Notes: generated by a model not told the origin, from the sequence alone. A stretch of 44,066 nt of DNA from Streptomyces sp. I05A-00742 (GCF_013055795.1 NZ_JABETO010000047.1:1-44066), one strand, 5' to 3'. Shown: positions 7,961 through 16,044, counted from the stretch's first letter. Made by a program: numbers and translations.

Positions 7961-9190
7961 ATGTATGCCTGGCCCGCTTCTGAGGTTCCCGCCCTGCCCG
8001 GCAAGGGCCGCGACCTCCGGATCCACGACACCGCGACCGGTGGACGGGTGACCCTCGTCCCCGGCCCCGTCGCCCGCCTCTACGTCTGCGGCATCACGCC
8101 GTACGACGCCACCCACATGGGGCACGCGGCGACCTACAACGCGTTCGACCTCGTACAGCGCGTGTGGCTCGACACCAAGCGGCAGGTCCACTACGTCCAG
8201 AACGTGACGGACATCGACGACCCGCTGCTGGAGCGGGCCGCGGCCAACGGTGACGACTGGGAGGCTCTCGCGCAGCGGGAGACGGCCCTGTTCCGTGAGG
8301 ACATGACCGCGCTGCGGCTGCTCCCGCCCCGCCACTACGTGGGCGCGGTCGAGTCGATACCCAAGATCGTTCCGCTGGTCGAGCGGCTGCGCGACGCGGG
8401 CGCGGCGTACGAGCTCGAGGGCGACGTGTACTTCTCGGTCGCGTCGGACGGCCACTTCGGCGAGGTCTCCGGCCTGGACGCCGAGGCCATGCGGCTGCTG
8501 TCCGCCGAGCGCGGCGGCGACCCGGACCGGCCGGGCAAGAAGAACCCCCTCGACCCGATGCTGTGGATGGCCGCCCGCCCGGGCGAGCCGAGCTGGGACG
8601 GCGCCTCGCTGGGCCCCGGGCGCCCCGGCTGGCACATCGAGTGCGTCGCGATCGCCCTGGAGCACTTCGGCATGGGCTTCGACGTCCAGGGCGGCGGCTC
8701 GGACCTGATCTTCCCGCACCACGAGATGGGCGCCTCCCACGCACAGGCGCTGACCGGCGAGCACCCCTTCGCCAAGACGTACGTCCACGCGGGGATGGTC
8801 GCCCTGCACGGCGAGAAGATGTCCAAGTCCAAGGGCAACCTGGTCTTCGTCTCCGCCCTGCGCCGCGAGGGCATGGACCCGGCCGCGATCCGGCTCGCGC
8901 TGCTGTCCCACCACTACCGGGCCGACTGGGAGTGGACCGACGCCGTGCCGGACGAGGCCGTCGAGCGCCTCGGCCGCTGGCGGGCGGCGGTCTCCCGGCC
9001 GGACGGTCCCCCGGCGGACGCCCTGGTGGAGGAGGTCCGCGAGGCCCTCGCCGACGACCTCGACGCCCCGGCCGCCCTGGCCGCCGTCGACCGCTGGGCC
9101 GCCACCCAGGCCGCCGGCGGCGGCACGGACGAGGGCGCGCCCGGACTGGTGTCGCGCACGGTGGACGCGCTGCTGGGTGTGGCGCTCTGA
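7961..9190 (+). CDS. mshC: Cysteine:GlcN-Ins ligase MshC (mycothiol biosynthesis)
   Basis: A 409-residue class I aminoacyl-tRNA synthetase-like ligase that activates cysteine with ATP and joins it to 1-D-myo-inosityl 2-amino-2-deoxy-glucopyranoside, the third step of mycothiol synthesis in the cytoplasm. The HIGH-type motif is THMGH (51-55), the KMSKS motif is at 286-290, and zinc ligands are C43 (YVCGITPYD) and the Cys in HIECVAIA. It differs from cysteinyl-tRNA synthetase by its shorter C-terminus. The ATG at 7961 (MYAWPASEVPALPG) has AAGGA just upstream and gives the family length of 409; an in-frame ATG at 7937 is less likely. A strong terminator follows at 9225-9260. Confidence 0.95.
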   Translation: MYAWPASEVPALPGKGRDLRIHDTATGGRVTLVPGPVARLYVCGITPYDATHMGHAATYNAFDLVQRVWLDTKRQVHYVQNVTDIDDPLLERAAANGDDWEALAQRETALFREDMTALRLLPPRHYVGAVESIPKIVPLVERLRDAGAAYELEGDVYFSVASDGHFGEVSGLDAEAMRLLSAERGGDPDRPGKKNPLDPMLWMAARPGEPSWDGASLGPGRPGWHIECVAIALEHFGMGFDVQGGGSDLIFPHHEMGASHAQALTGEHPFAKTYVHAGMVALHGEKMSKSKGNLVFVSALRREGMDPAAIRLALLSHHYRADWEWTDAVPDEAVERLGRWRAAVSRPDGPPADALVEEVREALADDLDAPAALAAVDRWAATQAAGGGTDEGAPGLVSRTVDALLGVAL

Positions 9191-9215
9191 CGCCGCCCGC
9201 GCTCTGACGCCGCCC
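9182..9215. repeat. 17-base tandem duplication across the mshC stop codon
   Basis: GCGCTCTGACGCCGCCC occurs twice in a row (9182-9198 and 9199-9215). The first copy contains the mshC stop codon, so the stop is effectively repeated 17 bases downstream in another frame. It looks like replication slippage and has no obvious effect on the protein. Confidence 0.85.
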
Positions 9216-9224
9216 CGGCCGAGG

Positions 9225-9260
9225 TGCCCGCCGCCGTCCAGGTGGCGGGCATCCGCTTTT
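9225..9260 (+). terminator. Terminator after mshC
   Basis: An 11-base stem (TGCCCGCCGCC/GGTGGCGGGCA, one G-T pair) with loop GTCCA is followed by TCCGCTTTT. The T-run makes this a conventional intrinsic terminator, which is uncommon in such GC-rich DNA. Confidence 0.85.
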
Positions 9261-9371
9261 GGGGCGGTCTGGCCGGAGGAGCGGCATCTGTGCTGAGGTG
9301 AGCCGACCGCACAGCCGACTGCACGTCGACCCCACCGCCGGGCGCACGCCCGCCGCCGGAAGGACGCCGCC

Positions 9372-10352
9372 ATGCACCGTGCCGCCGCACGTCGTCCGCT
9401 CGACCGCCGAGGACTGCTGGGCGCGGGAGCCGCCGCTGCCGCCGCGGCGGCTCTCGGCCCCCTCGCCCCCGCGGCCCGGGCCGCCGCGCCCGCCCCCTGG
9501 CCCACCCGTTTCCCGCTTCCCGACGGCTTCCGGCCCGAGGGCATCGCGACCGGCCCCGGCCCGTACGCCTGGTTCGGCTCCCTCGGCAGCGGCGCGCTGT
9601 ACCGCGCGCACCTGCCCACCGGCCGCGGTGGCGTGCTGCCGACCCGGATGGAGGTCGGCTCGGTCGGGCTCAAGACCGACCGCCGCGGGCGCGCCTTCGT
9701 CGCCGGCGGCCCCACCCGGCAACTGCGCGTCGTGGACACCCGCGACGGCCGGATCCTCGCCGTGTACGAGGTCGGCAGACCGGCGACGCTGATCAACGAC
9801 GTGGTGCTCACCGACCGGGCGGCCTGGTTCACCGACTCGACGCAGGCCCTCGTGCACGGCCTCCCGCTCGGCCCGCGCGGCGAACTCCCCTCCGCCCGCG
9901 ACGTGATCACGCTCCCGCTGACGGGCGAGTGGGCCGAGGCCCCCGCCGACGGCTTCACCTCCAACGGCATCTCCGCCACACCCGACGGCCGCGCCCTGCT
10001 CGTCGTCAACGTCTTCCAGGAGGGCGGCAGCCTCCTCCGCGTCGACCCGCGCACCGGCGACACCCGCCGTGTGGACCTCGGCGGCCGGAAGCTGCCCGAC
10101 GGCGACGGGCTGCTGCTCCTGGGCCGCACCCTGTACGTCGTCCAGCAGGTGCAGAACGCGATCGACGTCTTCCACCTGGACGCCGCCGGCCTGCGTGGAA
10201 CCTGGACCACCCGCATCACCGACCCGCGCTTCCGCATCCCCACCACCGTGGCCGCCCACGGCGACCGCCTCTACCTCCCCAACTCCCGCTTCACGGAGGA
10301 GCCGAAGCCCACCACGGAGTACGACGTGGTGGCGGTGCGCAGGGCGGGCTGA
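9372..10352 (+). CDS. Tat-exported beta-propeller protein (SMP-30/gluconolactonase-like)
   Basis: A 326-residue secreted protein. The N-terminus has a twin-arginine motif (RRGLLGAG), an alanine-rich hydrophobic core and an ARAAAPAP cleavage region, so export through Tat is likely. The mature part has recurring strand-turn units (VDTRDGRILAVYEVGRPATL, NDVVLTDRAAWFTDS, NGISATPDGRALLVVN) typical of six-bladed propellers of the SMP-30/strictosidine-synthase type. No specific enzyme activity can be assigned; similar Streptomyces proteins are often labelled superoxide dismutase without good reason. The ATG at 9372 has GGAAGG upstream. The GH31 glycosidase follows 84 bases later, possibly co-acting on extracellular sugars. 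Confidence 0.8.
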   Translation: MHRAAARRPLDRRGLLGAGAAAAAAAALGPLAPAARAAAPAPWPTRFPLPDGFRPEGIATGPGPYAWFGSLGSGALYRAHLPTGRGGVLPTRMEVGSVGLKTDRRGRAFVAGGPTRQLRVVDTRDGRILAVYEVGRPATLINDVVLTDRAAWFTDSTQALVHGLPLGPRGELPSARDVITLPLTGEWAEAPADGFTSNGISATPDGRALLVVNVFQEGGSLLRVDPRTGDTRRVDLGGRKLPDGDGLLLLGRTLYVVQQVQNAIDVFHLDAAGLRGTWTTRITDPRFRIPTTVAAHGDRLYLPNSRFTEEPKPTTEYDVVAVRRAG

Positions 10353-10436
10353 CTTCAGCCTGTTGGGGGCCCTGTGGGGGAGGACCGGGGAGCCGCACCG
10401 TAGTCGTGCACACATCACATGCGCTAAGCATTCCGC

Positions 10437-12716
10437 ATGACCATGACTACGACCACGACCACACGCGGACGACGCAGAACAACCGTCGCCGCCACCCTGC
10501 TGGGCCTCCTGGCGGCGGCCGTCGGCCCGGCGGCCGGCGCCAGGGCCGACGACCCGCCCGCACCCCGGCACACCGTGGGCGACGTCACCGCGTTCACCGC
10601 GCACGGCCCCGACTACCGGTTACGCGCGGGCGACGCCGAGGCCCGCGTCCGCTTCGTCACCCCGGACACCCTCCGCCTCGAACTCGCCCCCGACGGGAAG
10701 TTCACCGACCCCACCGGCACCGACATCGTCCTGCCGCAGGGGCCACCCCCGCCCACCCGCTGGCGCGACCGCGGCGACCGCTACGAACTCAGCACCTCCC
10801 GCGTCACCCTGCGCGCCTACAAGGCGCCCCTGCGCTTCGCCCTGTACCGCGCCGACGGCACCCGGCTCTGGTCCGAGACCAAGGGCCTGACCTGGGACAA
10901 GGACGGCACGACGCAGACCCTCGCACGCGGCGCCCGCGAGCAGTTCTACGGCGCCGGCATGCAGAACGGCCGCGGCAACACCTCGCACCGCGGCAAGAAG
11001 GTCGAGGTCGGCGTCGACTACAACTGGGACGACGGCGGTCACCCCAACTCCGTCCCGTTCTACCTCTCCTCGGCCGGCTACGGCACCTACCGCAACACGT
11101 ACGCCCCCAACACCTACGACTTCGCCGACCCGGTGACCGCCACCGCCCGCGAACAGCGCTTCGACGCCTACTACTTCGCGGGACCGACGGCCAAGGACGT
11201 CATAGGCCAGTACACGAAGCTGACCGGCAGACCGTTCCTCCCACCGCTGTACGGCCTGGAAGTGGGCGACTCCGACTGCTACCTGCACAACAAGAACCGC
11301 GGCGAGCGCCGCACCCTCGACGCCCTCAAGATCGCCGACGGCTACGTCGCACACGACCTGCCCCTCGGCTGGATGCTCGTCAACGACGGCTACGGCTGCG
11401 GCTACGAGAACCTGCCCGAGGTGAACAAGGGCCTGGCCGACCGCAAGATGACGATGGGCCTCTGGACCGAGGACGGCCTCGGCAAGCTCGCCGACCAGGT
11501 GCGCGCCGGACAGCGCGTCGCGAAACTGGACGTCGCCTGGGTCGGCGACGGCTACAAGTTCGCCCTCGACGGCTGCAAGGACGCCTACAAGGGCATCGAG
11601 GACAACAGCGACGCCCGCGGCTTCACCTGGGCCCCGGAGAGCTGGTCGGGCGCCCAGCGCTGCGGCGTCCAGTGGTCCGGCGACCAGAAGGGCTCCTGGG
11701 AGTACATCCGCTGGCAGATCCCCACGTACGCGGGCGCGACCATGTCCGGCCTCGCCTACACCACCGGTGACATCGACGGCATCTTCGGCGGCAGCCCGAA
11801 GACGTACGTCCGCGACCTCCAGTGGAAGGCGTTCCTCCCCGCCGTCATGACCATGGACGGCTGGGCGCCGAGCGACAAGCAGCCCTGGCGGTACGGGGAG
11901 CCGTACACCGCCATCAACCGCAAGTACCTCAAGCTGAAGGAGTCGCTGCTCCCGTACATGTACACCTACGCGGCCGAGGCGACTCGCACCGGCGTCGGCC
12001 CGGTCCGGCCCCTGGCCCTGGAGTACCCGGACGACCCGAACGCGGCGACGGACGCGGCCAAGTACGAGTTCCTGAGCGGCGACTCCTTCCTCGTCGCCCC
12101 GGTGTACGAGGACAAGGAGACCCGCGACGGCATCTACCTGCCGCGCGGCACCTGGACCGACTACTGGACCGGCCGCACGTACCGGGGCCCGGCCACGATC
12201 GACGGCTACCGCGCCCCGCTCGACACCCTGCCGCTCTTCGTCAAGGCCGGGGCGAACATCCCCATGTGGCCCGGGATCCGCTCCCACCGCGACCGCACGC
12301 CCGGCTCCCCGCTCGCCTGGGACCTCTACCCGAAGGGCACCTCCTCCTTCACCCTCTACGAGGACGACGGCACGACCCGTGCCCACCGCACGGGCGCGTC
12401 CGCCCGCCAGACGGTGACCGTCCACGCGCCGCGCACCGGCCGGGGCGACGTCACCGTCCGGGTCGGCGCGTCCCGGGGCGACTTCACGGGCAAGCAGACC
12501 TCACGCCCGTACGCGTTCACCGTCCACTCGCGGACAGCACCGCACGCCGTGACGCTCGCCGGGCGGACCCTGCCGCGGATGGCGCCCGGTTCCTCCGGGG
12601 CGGGCTGGTGGTACGACCCGGACGACCGCGGCGGCATCGTCCACGTCACGACGGCGAGCCGTGCCACGGACCGGCCGTTCACGCTGACGCTGCACGGGGC
12701 GAGCGCGGTGGGGTGA
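10437..12716 (+). CDS. Secreted glycoside hydrolase family 31 protein (alpha-glycosidase), TTA codon at residue 62
   Basis: A 759-residue exported enzyme. The signal peptide has a basic start (TRGRRRTTVAATLLG) and ends near AGARADDP. An N-terminal beta-sandwich is followed by a TIM barrel with the likely nucleophile Asp365 in AKLDVAWVGDGYKF and acid/base Asp416 in QWSGDQKGSWEY, then C-terminal beta domains (residues about 560-759). GH31 covers alpha-glucosidases, alpha-xylosidases, alpha-galactosidases and transglycosidases; specificity is not clear from what I can see. Codon 62 (10620-10622) is TTA, the only TTA I noticed in an intact long gene here, so translation should depend on the bldA tRNA. 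No strong ribosome-binding site precedes the ATG at 10437; an ATG six bases later is possible. Confidence 0.88.
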   Translation: MTMTTTTTTRGRRRTTVAATLLGLLAAAVGPAAGARADDPPAPRHTVGDVTAFTAHGPDYRLRAGDAEARVRFVTPDTLRLELAPDGKFTDPTGTDIVLPQGPPPPTRWRDRGDRYELSTSRVTLRAYKAPLRFALYRADGTRLWSETKGLTWDKDGTTQTLARGAREQFYGAGMQNGRGNTSHRGKKVEVGVDYNWDDGGHPNSVPFYLSSAGYGTYRNTYAPNTYDFADPVTATAREQRFDAYYFAGPTAKDVIGQYTKLTGRPFLPPLYGLEVGDSDCYLHNKNRGERRTLDALKIADGYVAHDLPLGWMLVNDGYGCGYENLPEVNKGLADRKMTMGLWTEDGLGKLADQVRAGQRVAKLDVAWVGDGYKFALDGCKDAYKGIEDNSDARGFTWAPESWSGAQRCGVQWSGDQKGSWEYIRWQIPTYAGATMSGLAYTTGDIDGIFGGSPKTYVRDLQWKAFLPAVMTMDGWAPSDKQPWRYGEPYTAINRKYLKLKESLLPYMYTYAAEATRTGVGPVRPLALEYPDDPNAATDAAKYEFLSGDSFLVAPVYEDKETRDGIYLPRGTWTDYWTGRTYRGPATIDGYRAPLDTLPLFVKAGANIPMWPGIRSHRDRTPGSPLAWDLYPKGTSSFTLYEDDGTTRAHRTGASARQTVTVHAPRTGRGDVTVRVGASRGDFTGKQTSRPYAFTVHSRTAPHAVTLAGRTLPRMAPGSSGAGWWYDPDDRGGIVHVTTASRATDRPFTLTLHGASAVG

Positions 12717-12774
12717 GGTGAGATGACGTCCGGCGCGGCGGGGTGCCCCGTCGCGGGCGTCCGATCCGTTCAAG

Positions 12775-12838
12775 ACGGAGGTGATCGTCCTCCGTAGCGT
12801 CGGCGGGGTGCGGGCGGCCTCCCGCACCCCGCCGACGC
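12775..12838 (+). promoter_or_regulatory. Two tandem hairpins before the second F420-type oxidoreductase
   Basis: The first hairpin has a perfect 7-base stem (ACGGAGG 12775-12781, CCTCCGT 12789-12795). One base later a perfect 18-base stem begins (12797-12814 pairs with 12821-12838, loop CGGCCT). The second ends six bases before the GGAG ribosome-binding site of the gene at 12854. It may terminate the GH31 transcript or control the downstream gene; there is no T-run. Confidence 0.75.
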
Positions 12839-12853
12839 CGAGTTGGAGCCACC

Positions 12854-13795
12854 ATGCACCCCGCCGAGCGCACCGCGCGCATGCGCATAGGAATCGGTCT
12901 GCCGAACGCCGTCCCCGGTCGCCCCGCCCAGGGCATCGCCCCCTGGGCCCGGGAGAGCGAAGACCTGGGATTCCACTCCCTCGGCTCGATCGACCGCCTC
13001 CTGTACGACGTCCTTGACCCGCTCGTCGCCCTCGCCGCCGCGGCCGCGGCGACCGAGCGGGTCCGCCTCGTCACCAACGTCCTCAACGTGGGCTGGCGCA
13101 ACAACGCCGTCCTGCTGGCCAAACAGCTCGCCTCCCTCGACCTCCTCTCCGGCGGTCGGCTGACGGCGGGACTGGGCATCGGCGGCTGGCCCCAGGACTT
13201 CGCCGCCGGCGGTGTGCCGGCGAAAGGACACGGCAGGCTGTTCGACGACGCCCTGCTGACCATGCGCCGGACGTGGAACGGGGAGGTGACCGGCCTCGCC
13301 GGCCCTCCGCCCCTGCCCGGCCCCGGACGCCCCGGACTGCTCGTCGGCGGCATGGTCCGGGCCGGCTGGGCACGCGCCGCCCGCTTCGCCGAGGGCTGGG
13401 TCGCACCGGGCGCGGGCCGCGCCCTCCTCCTCGACGGCATCCGGGGCGTGACCGAGGAATGGGCCGCGGCGGGCCGCTCCGGCCGCCCCCGGATCCTCAC
13501 CTCCCGCTACTTCTGCTGCGGCCCCGACGCGGCCAACGCCCTCTCCGACCATGTGGCCCACTACTACGGTTCGAAGGATTCGGAGTACTACGCCACCTTC
13601 CGCGCCGACTGCCTCGACTCCGACGAACGCCTCCACGCCGAACTGACCGCCCTCGCCCTGGCCGGCGTCGACGACGTGCTGCTCCTGCCGTGCTCCGCGA
13701 CTCTCGACCAGGTCGGGCTGCTCGCGGAGGCTCTGGAACGGGTGGGGGCGCGGCGCGATCCGGACTTCGTCTTCGAGACCGGCCGGGCCGGCTGA
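12854..13795 (+). CDS. LLM-class F420-dependent oxidoreductase
   Basis: A 313-residue luciferase-like protein beginning MRIGIGLPNAVPGRPAQGI after a ten-residue leader. The family block LLSGGRLTAGLGIGGWPQDF and the loop VLNVGWRNNAVLLAKQLASL are clear. Starts at 12854 (GGAG five to nine bases upstream) and at 12881 are both possible; I prefer the first for its ribosome-binding site. It is only distantly similar to the copy at 2296 and probably has a different, unknown substrate. It precedes the aminotransferase remnant by 39 bases, so the two may be in one operon. Confidence 0.88.
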   Translation: MHPAERTARMRIGIGLPNAVPGRPAQGIAPWARESEDLGFHSLGSIDRLLYDVLDPLVALAAAAAATERVRLVTNVLNVGWRNNAVLLAKQLASLDLLSGGRLTAGLGIGGWPQDFAAGGVPAKGHGRLFDDALLTMRRTWNGEVTGLAGPPPLPGPGRPGLLVGGMVRAGWARAARFAEGWVAPGAGRALLLDGIRGVTEEWAAAGRSGRPRILTSRYFCCGPDAANALSDHVAHYYGSKDSEYYATFRADCLDSDERLHAELTALALAGVDDVLLLPCSATLDQVGLLAEALERVGARRDPDFVFETGRAG

Positions 13796-13834
13796 CGGGG
13801 AGGGCACCTCCGGCCCAACCGTAGGGAGGACGAC

Positions 13835-14646
13835 GTGAACGATCTTCCCGCTCCCCCCGCTCCCCACATCGAGGTCGACGGCCGTCCTGTCCCGGCCGAC
13901 CCGCTGTTCCTCTCGCTCCTCGGCGGTTACGGTCACATGACCGCGATGGAGATCAGGGACGGCCGGGTGCGCGGGCTGGACCTGCCCCTCGCCCGGCTCG
14001 ACGCCGCCACGCGCGAGCTGTTCGGTGAGGGACTGGACGGCGGGACGGTCCGCGACCGGGTCCGGCAGGCGCTGCGGTCCGCGGGGACGGCCGATGCCGC
14101 GGTACGCGTCTATGTCCACGCGCCCGCCGCCCCGGCGCCGCAGCGGACGGTCCGGTCACCACGGTGATCGTCCGGCCCCCGACTCCCGAGTACGGGCCGC
14201 CGCAGAGCCTGCGCAGCGTCCAGTACCTGCGCCCTGCCGCCCACATCAAGCACGTGGGCGTCTTCGGGCAGGCGTACCACCTGCGACGGGCGCAGGCCGC
14301 CGGCTTCGACGAGGCGCTGCTGGTGGGGCCGGACGGGGCCGTGGCCGAAGGGGCCATCACCAACGTGGGCTTCGTCCGGGGCGACACGGTGATCTGGCCG
14401 GACGCCCCCGCCCTGGACGGCATCACCATGCTGCTGCTGCGCCGCGAGCTGGAACGCGCCGGCCTCCGCTGGCTCCGGCAGCCCGTCCGCCTCGGCGAAC
14501 TCGCCTCCTTCGACGGCGCCTTCGTCTCCAACTCCCGCGGAGTGACCCCCATCGGACGCATCGACGAGCAGCACGTCCCTACAGATGTGGCGCTCGTGGC
14601 CCGGCTCCGGGCTCTGTACGCGGCCGCGCACCGGAACGAGGTCTGA
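13835..14646 (+). pseudogene. Class IV aminotransferase split by a one-base loss
   Basis: Two adjoining frames form one pyridoxal-phosphate fold IV enzyme (branched-chain aminotransferase, D-amino-acid aminotransferase or aminodeoxychorismate lyase type). The first (13835-14167, 110 codons) carries the N-terminal domain with GGYGHMTAMEIRDGRV. The second (14164-14646, 160 codons) carries the catalytic Lys in AHIKHVGVFGQAYHLRRA, then GFDEALLV and AEGAITNVGF. The second frame is displaced by -1, as expected from loss of one base near 14135-14145. The stop of the first frame overlaps a GTG of the second (GTGA), so coupled translation of two half-proteins is conceivable, but a simple frameshift or sequence error is more likely. 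GGGAGG precedes the start at 13835. Confidence 0.8.
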
Positions 14647-14698
14647 GCCTCTGAACCCGGCTCTGGAACTCCCGTACGGACCAGCCCGTTCCCTCCAC

Positions 14699-15004
14699 AT
14701 GATGAGCCTGCTCACGGGCCCTGGCCTGGCCCTGCTGATCGTCGTCCCGCTCTTCCTGCTCGCCGCCGCCCGCAAGGGCGTCCAGCTCGTCCGGGGGAGC
14801 GGTGGCGGCGGCCCGCGCGGCGCGGGCGCTTCGGCGACGGAGGAGCTGCACGCCCTGATCTACCCGAGCAAGCGCGTCCAGTTGGACCAGCGCCGGATCG
14901 AACTCGTCCTGCGCGACGACGAACAGGACGGCGCCCCGCGGCGCGCAGACATCGACCTCGACGCCGGAACGGCCCGCCTGACCCCCCGCGACCACGCGCA
15001 CTAG
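14699..15004 (+). CDS. Small membrane protein, DUF6191-like
   Basis: A 101-residue protein with one N-terminal membrane helix (LALLIVVPLFLLAAARKG), a Gly/Ser-rich linker, and a conserved cytoplasmic-type tail (ELHALIYPSKRVQLDQ, then DGAPRRADIDLDAGTARL). The pattern matches the actinobacterial DUF6191 family as I remember it. Two adjacent ATG codons (14699, 14702) can start it and no clear ribosome-binding site is visible. The frame is open upstream, but that part runs through the aminotransferase end. Function unknown. It is followed nine bases later by an ASCH-domain gene. Confidence 0.75.
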   Translation: MMSLLTGPGLALLIVVPLFLLAAARKGVQLVRGSGGGGPRGAGASATEELHALIYPSKRVQLDQRRIELVLRDDEQDGAPRRADIDLDAGTARLTPRDHAH

Positions 15005-15013
15005 ATTGCGACC

Positions 15014-15436
15014 ATGGACCCCGCCTCCCTCCCCCGCGTCGAATTCGCCTTCCCCGGCCCCCTCCGCGACCGCCTCGTCGCCGCCGTCCTCGACGGCTCC
15101 AAGACCTCCACCACCGGCCTCGTCATCGACTACGAACACGAGGGCGAACCCCTTCCCCGCCCGGGGCAGCGAAGCGTCGTCGTCGACTCCGCCGACCACC
15201 CCGTCGCGGTCATCGAGGTGACCGACGTACGCGTCGTCCCCCTCGCCGACGTCGACTTCGCCCACGTCGTCGCCGAAGGCGAAGGCGACACCTCCATCGC
15301 CGAATGGCGCGCCAACCACGAATCCTTCTGGCACAGCCCCGAGATGCGCGCCGCCCTCGACGACCCCACGTTCACGGTCGACGACGCCACGCAGACGGTC
15401 CTGGAACGGTTCCGGCTGGTGGCCGACCTGCGCTGA
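15014..15436 (+). CDS. ASCH-domain protein
   Basis: A 140-residue single-domain protein. The ASCH pattern is seen in the N-terminal DGSKTSTTGLVIDYE (the K-T loop), the central beta strands (RSVVVDSADHPVAVIEVTDV) and AEGEGDTSIAEWRANHESFW. ASCH proteins resemble PUA-type RNA-binding folds, and some hydrolyse N4-acetylcytidine; the role of this one is unknown. The ATG at 15014 has no clear ribosome-binding site, so it may be coupled to the small gene before it. It is the last + strand gene before the variable GntR region. Confidence 0.82.
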   Translation: MDPASLPRVEFAFPGPLRDRLVAAVLDGSKTSTTGLVIDYEHEGEPLPRPGQRSVVVDSADHPVAVIEVTDVRVVPLADVDFAHVVAEGEGDTSIAEWRANHESFWHSPEMRAALDDPTFTVDDATQTVLERFRLVADLR

Positions 15437-15472
15437 CCGCCCGCTGCCGGGACGACAACCGAAGTCCCGCGA

Positions 15473-15664
15473 TCAGCAGCCGCGCCGACGCCGCTCGTGA
15501 CCGCATGCGCATCCGCACACAAGGCGTTCGACGGGCACTTCGCCGTCCTCCACCGTTCTGCCGACGCGACGGATGTCCGTCCCACCCGTGCAGTCGCCGT
15601 GACGCCCGAGCCTGCACTCAGGTGTGGTGTACGAGGGCGGTTCCACCTGACGGATCAGGGGCAC
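15473..15664 (-). CDS. Small cysteine-rich protein
   Basis: A 63-residue reading frame from a GTG at 15664 that overlaps the stop of the upstream gene. It contains PECRLGRHGDCTGG and, near the C-terminus, CGCACGH, six cysteines in all, which suggests metal binding, perhaps zinc. Small Cys-rich proteins of this look occur beside GntR/flavoprotein accessory genes in Streptomyces, from memory. I do not recognise a named family. Overlap with the preceding gene implies translational coupling. Confidence 0.55.
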   Translation of the reverse strand: MPLIRQVEPPSYTTPECRLGRHGDCTGGTDIRRVGRTVEDGEVPVERLVCGCACGHERRRRGC

Positions 15665-16044
15665 GGGGCCGCCCTCCCGGCCAGTTGCAGAAGCGCGGCG
15701 TCGATCGCCTCCCGGAGTTCGCCGGCGGACGTGAGGGCCGGCACGCCGGGAAGCACCCAGACACGATCGCCCTGGTATTTTCCGGGCGGAGGAGCTAACA
15801 ACTCCGCCCCCTTGGGGTGCCGTACGACACCGGGCGGGCCCATGAGGCGGTGGGACGAGCCGAGCGGCAGCAGCCACCACATCGCGTGTTCCACACCACC
15901 CATCAAGTAGGGGCCGATGTGCCGCTTCCGGGCCTTCAGTTGGGCAATGGCGGCGGTCGCAAGGGTGAAGTCGAGCTGGACGAGATCCCAATGGATCCCG
16001 ATGGTCAAGGGGGTGGTCCGACCCGAGGACCACTGAGCTGTCAC
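15655..16044 (-). CDS. Hypothetical protein, accessory-region type, with a TTA codon
   Basis: About 129 residues from a GTG at 16044. The frame stays open to an ATG at 16260, but that ATG lies inside the hairpin that ends the GntR transcript, and an operator-like palindrome lies at 16205-16225, so the true start is more likely downstream of both. The core (KARKRHIGPYLMGGVEHAMW, then GVVRHPKGAELLAPPPGKYQ) resembles small Streptomyces proteins found with GntR regulators in integrative-element cargo. Codon 83 (15798-15796) is TTA, so expression should need bldA. No catalytic motif is visible. It probably forms an operon with the Cys-rich gene. Confidence 0.5.
   Translation of the reverse strand: MTAQWSSGRTTPLTIGIHWDLVQLDFTLATAAIAQLKARKRHIGPYLMGGVEHAMWWLLPLGSSHRLMGPPGVVRHPKGAELLAPPPGKYQGDRVWVLPGVPALTSAGELREAIDAALLQLAGRAAPCP

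Noticed and set aside
7712..10604. Very long - strand frames across mshC and the beta-propeller gene
   Set aside because: Typical antisense open frames of high-GC genes. The + strand proteins have clear families, ribosome-binding sites and motifs.
12770..14119. 449-codon - strand frame opposite the second F420-type oxidoreductase
   Set aside because: Composition follows the mirror of the real gene and it has no recognisable domain.
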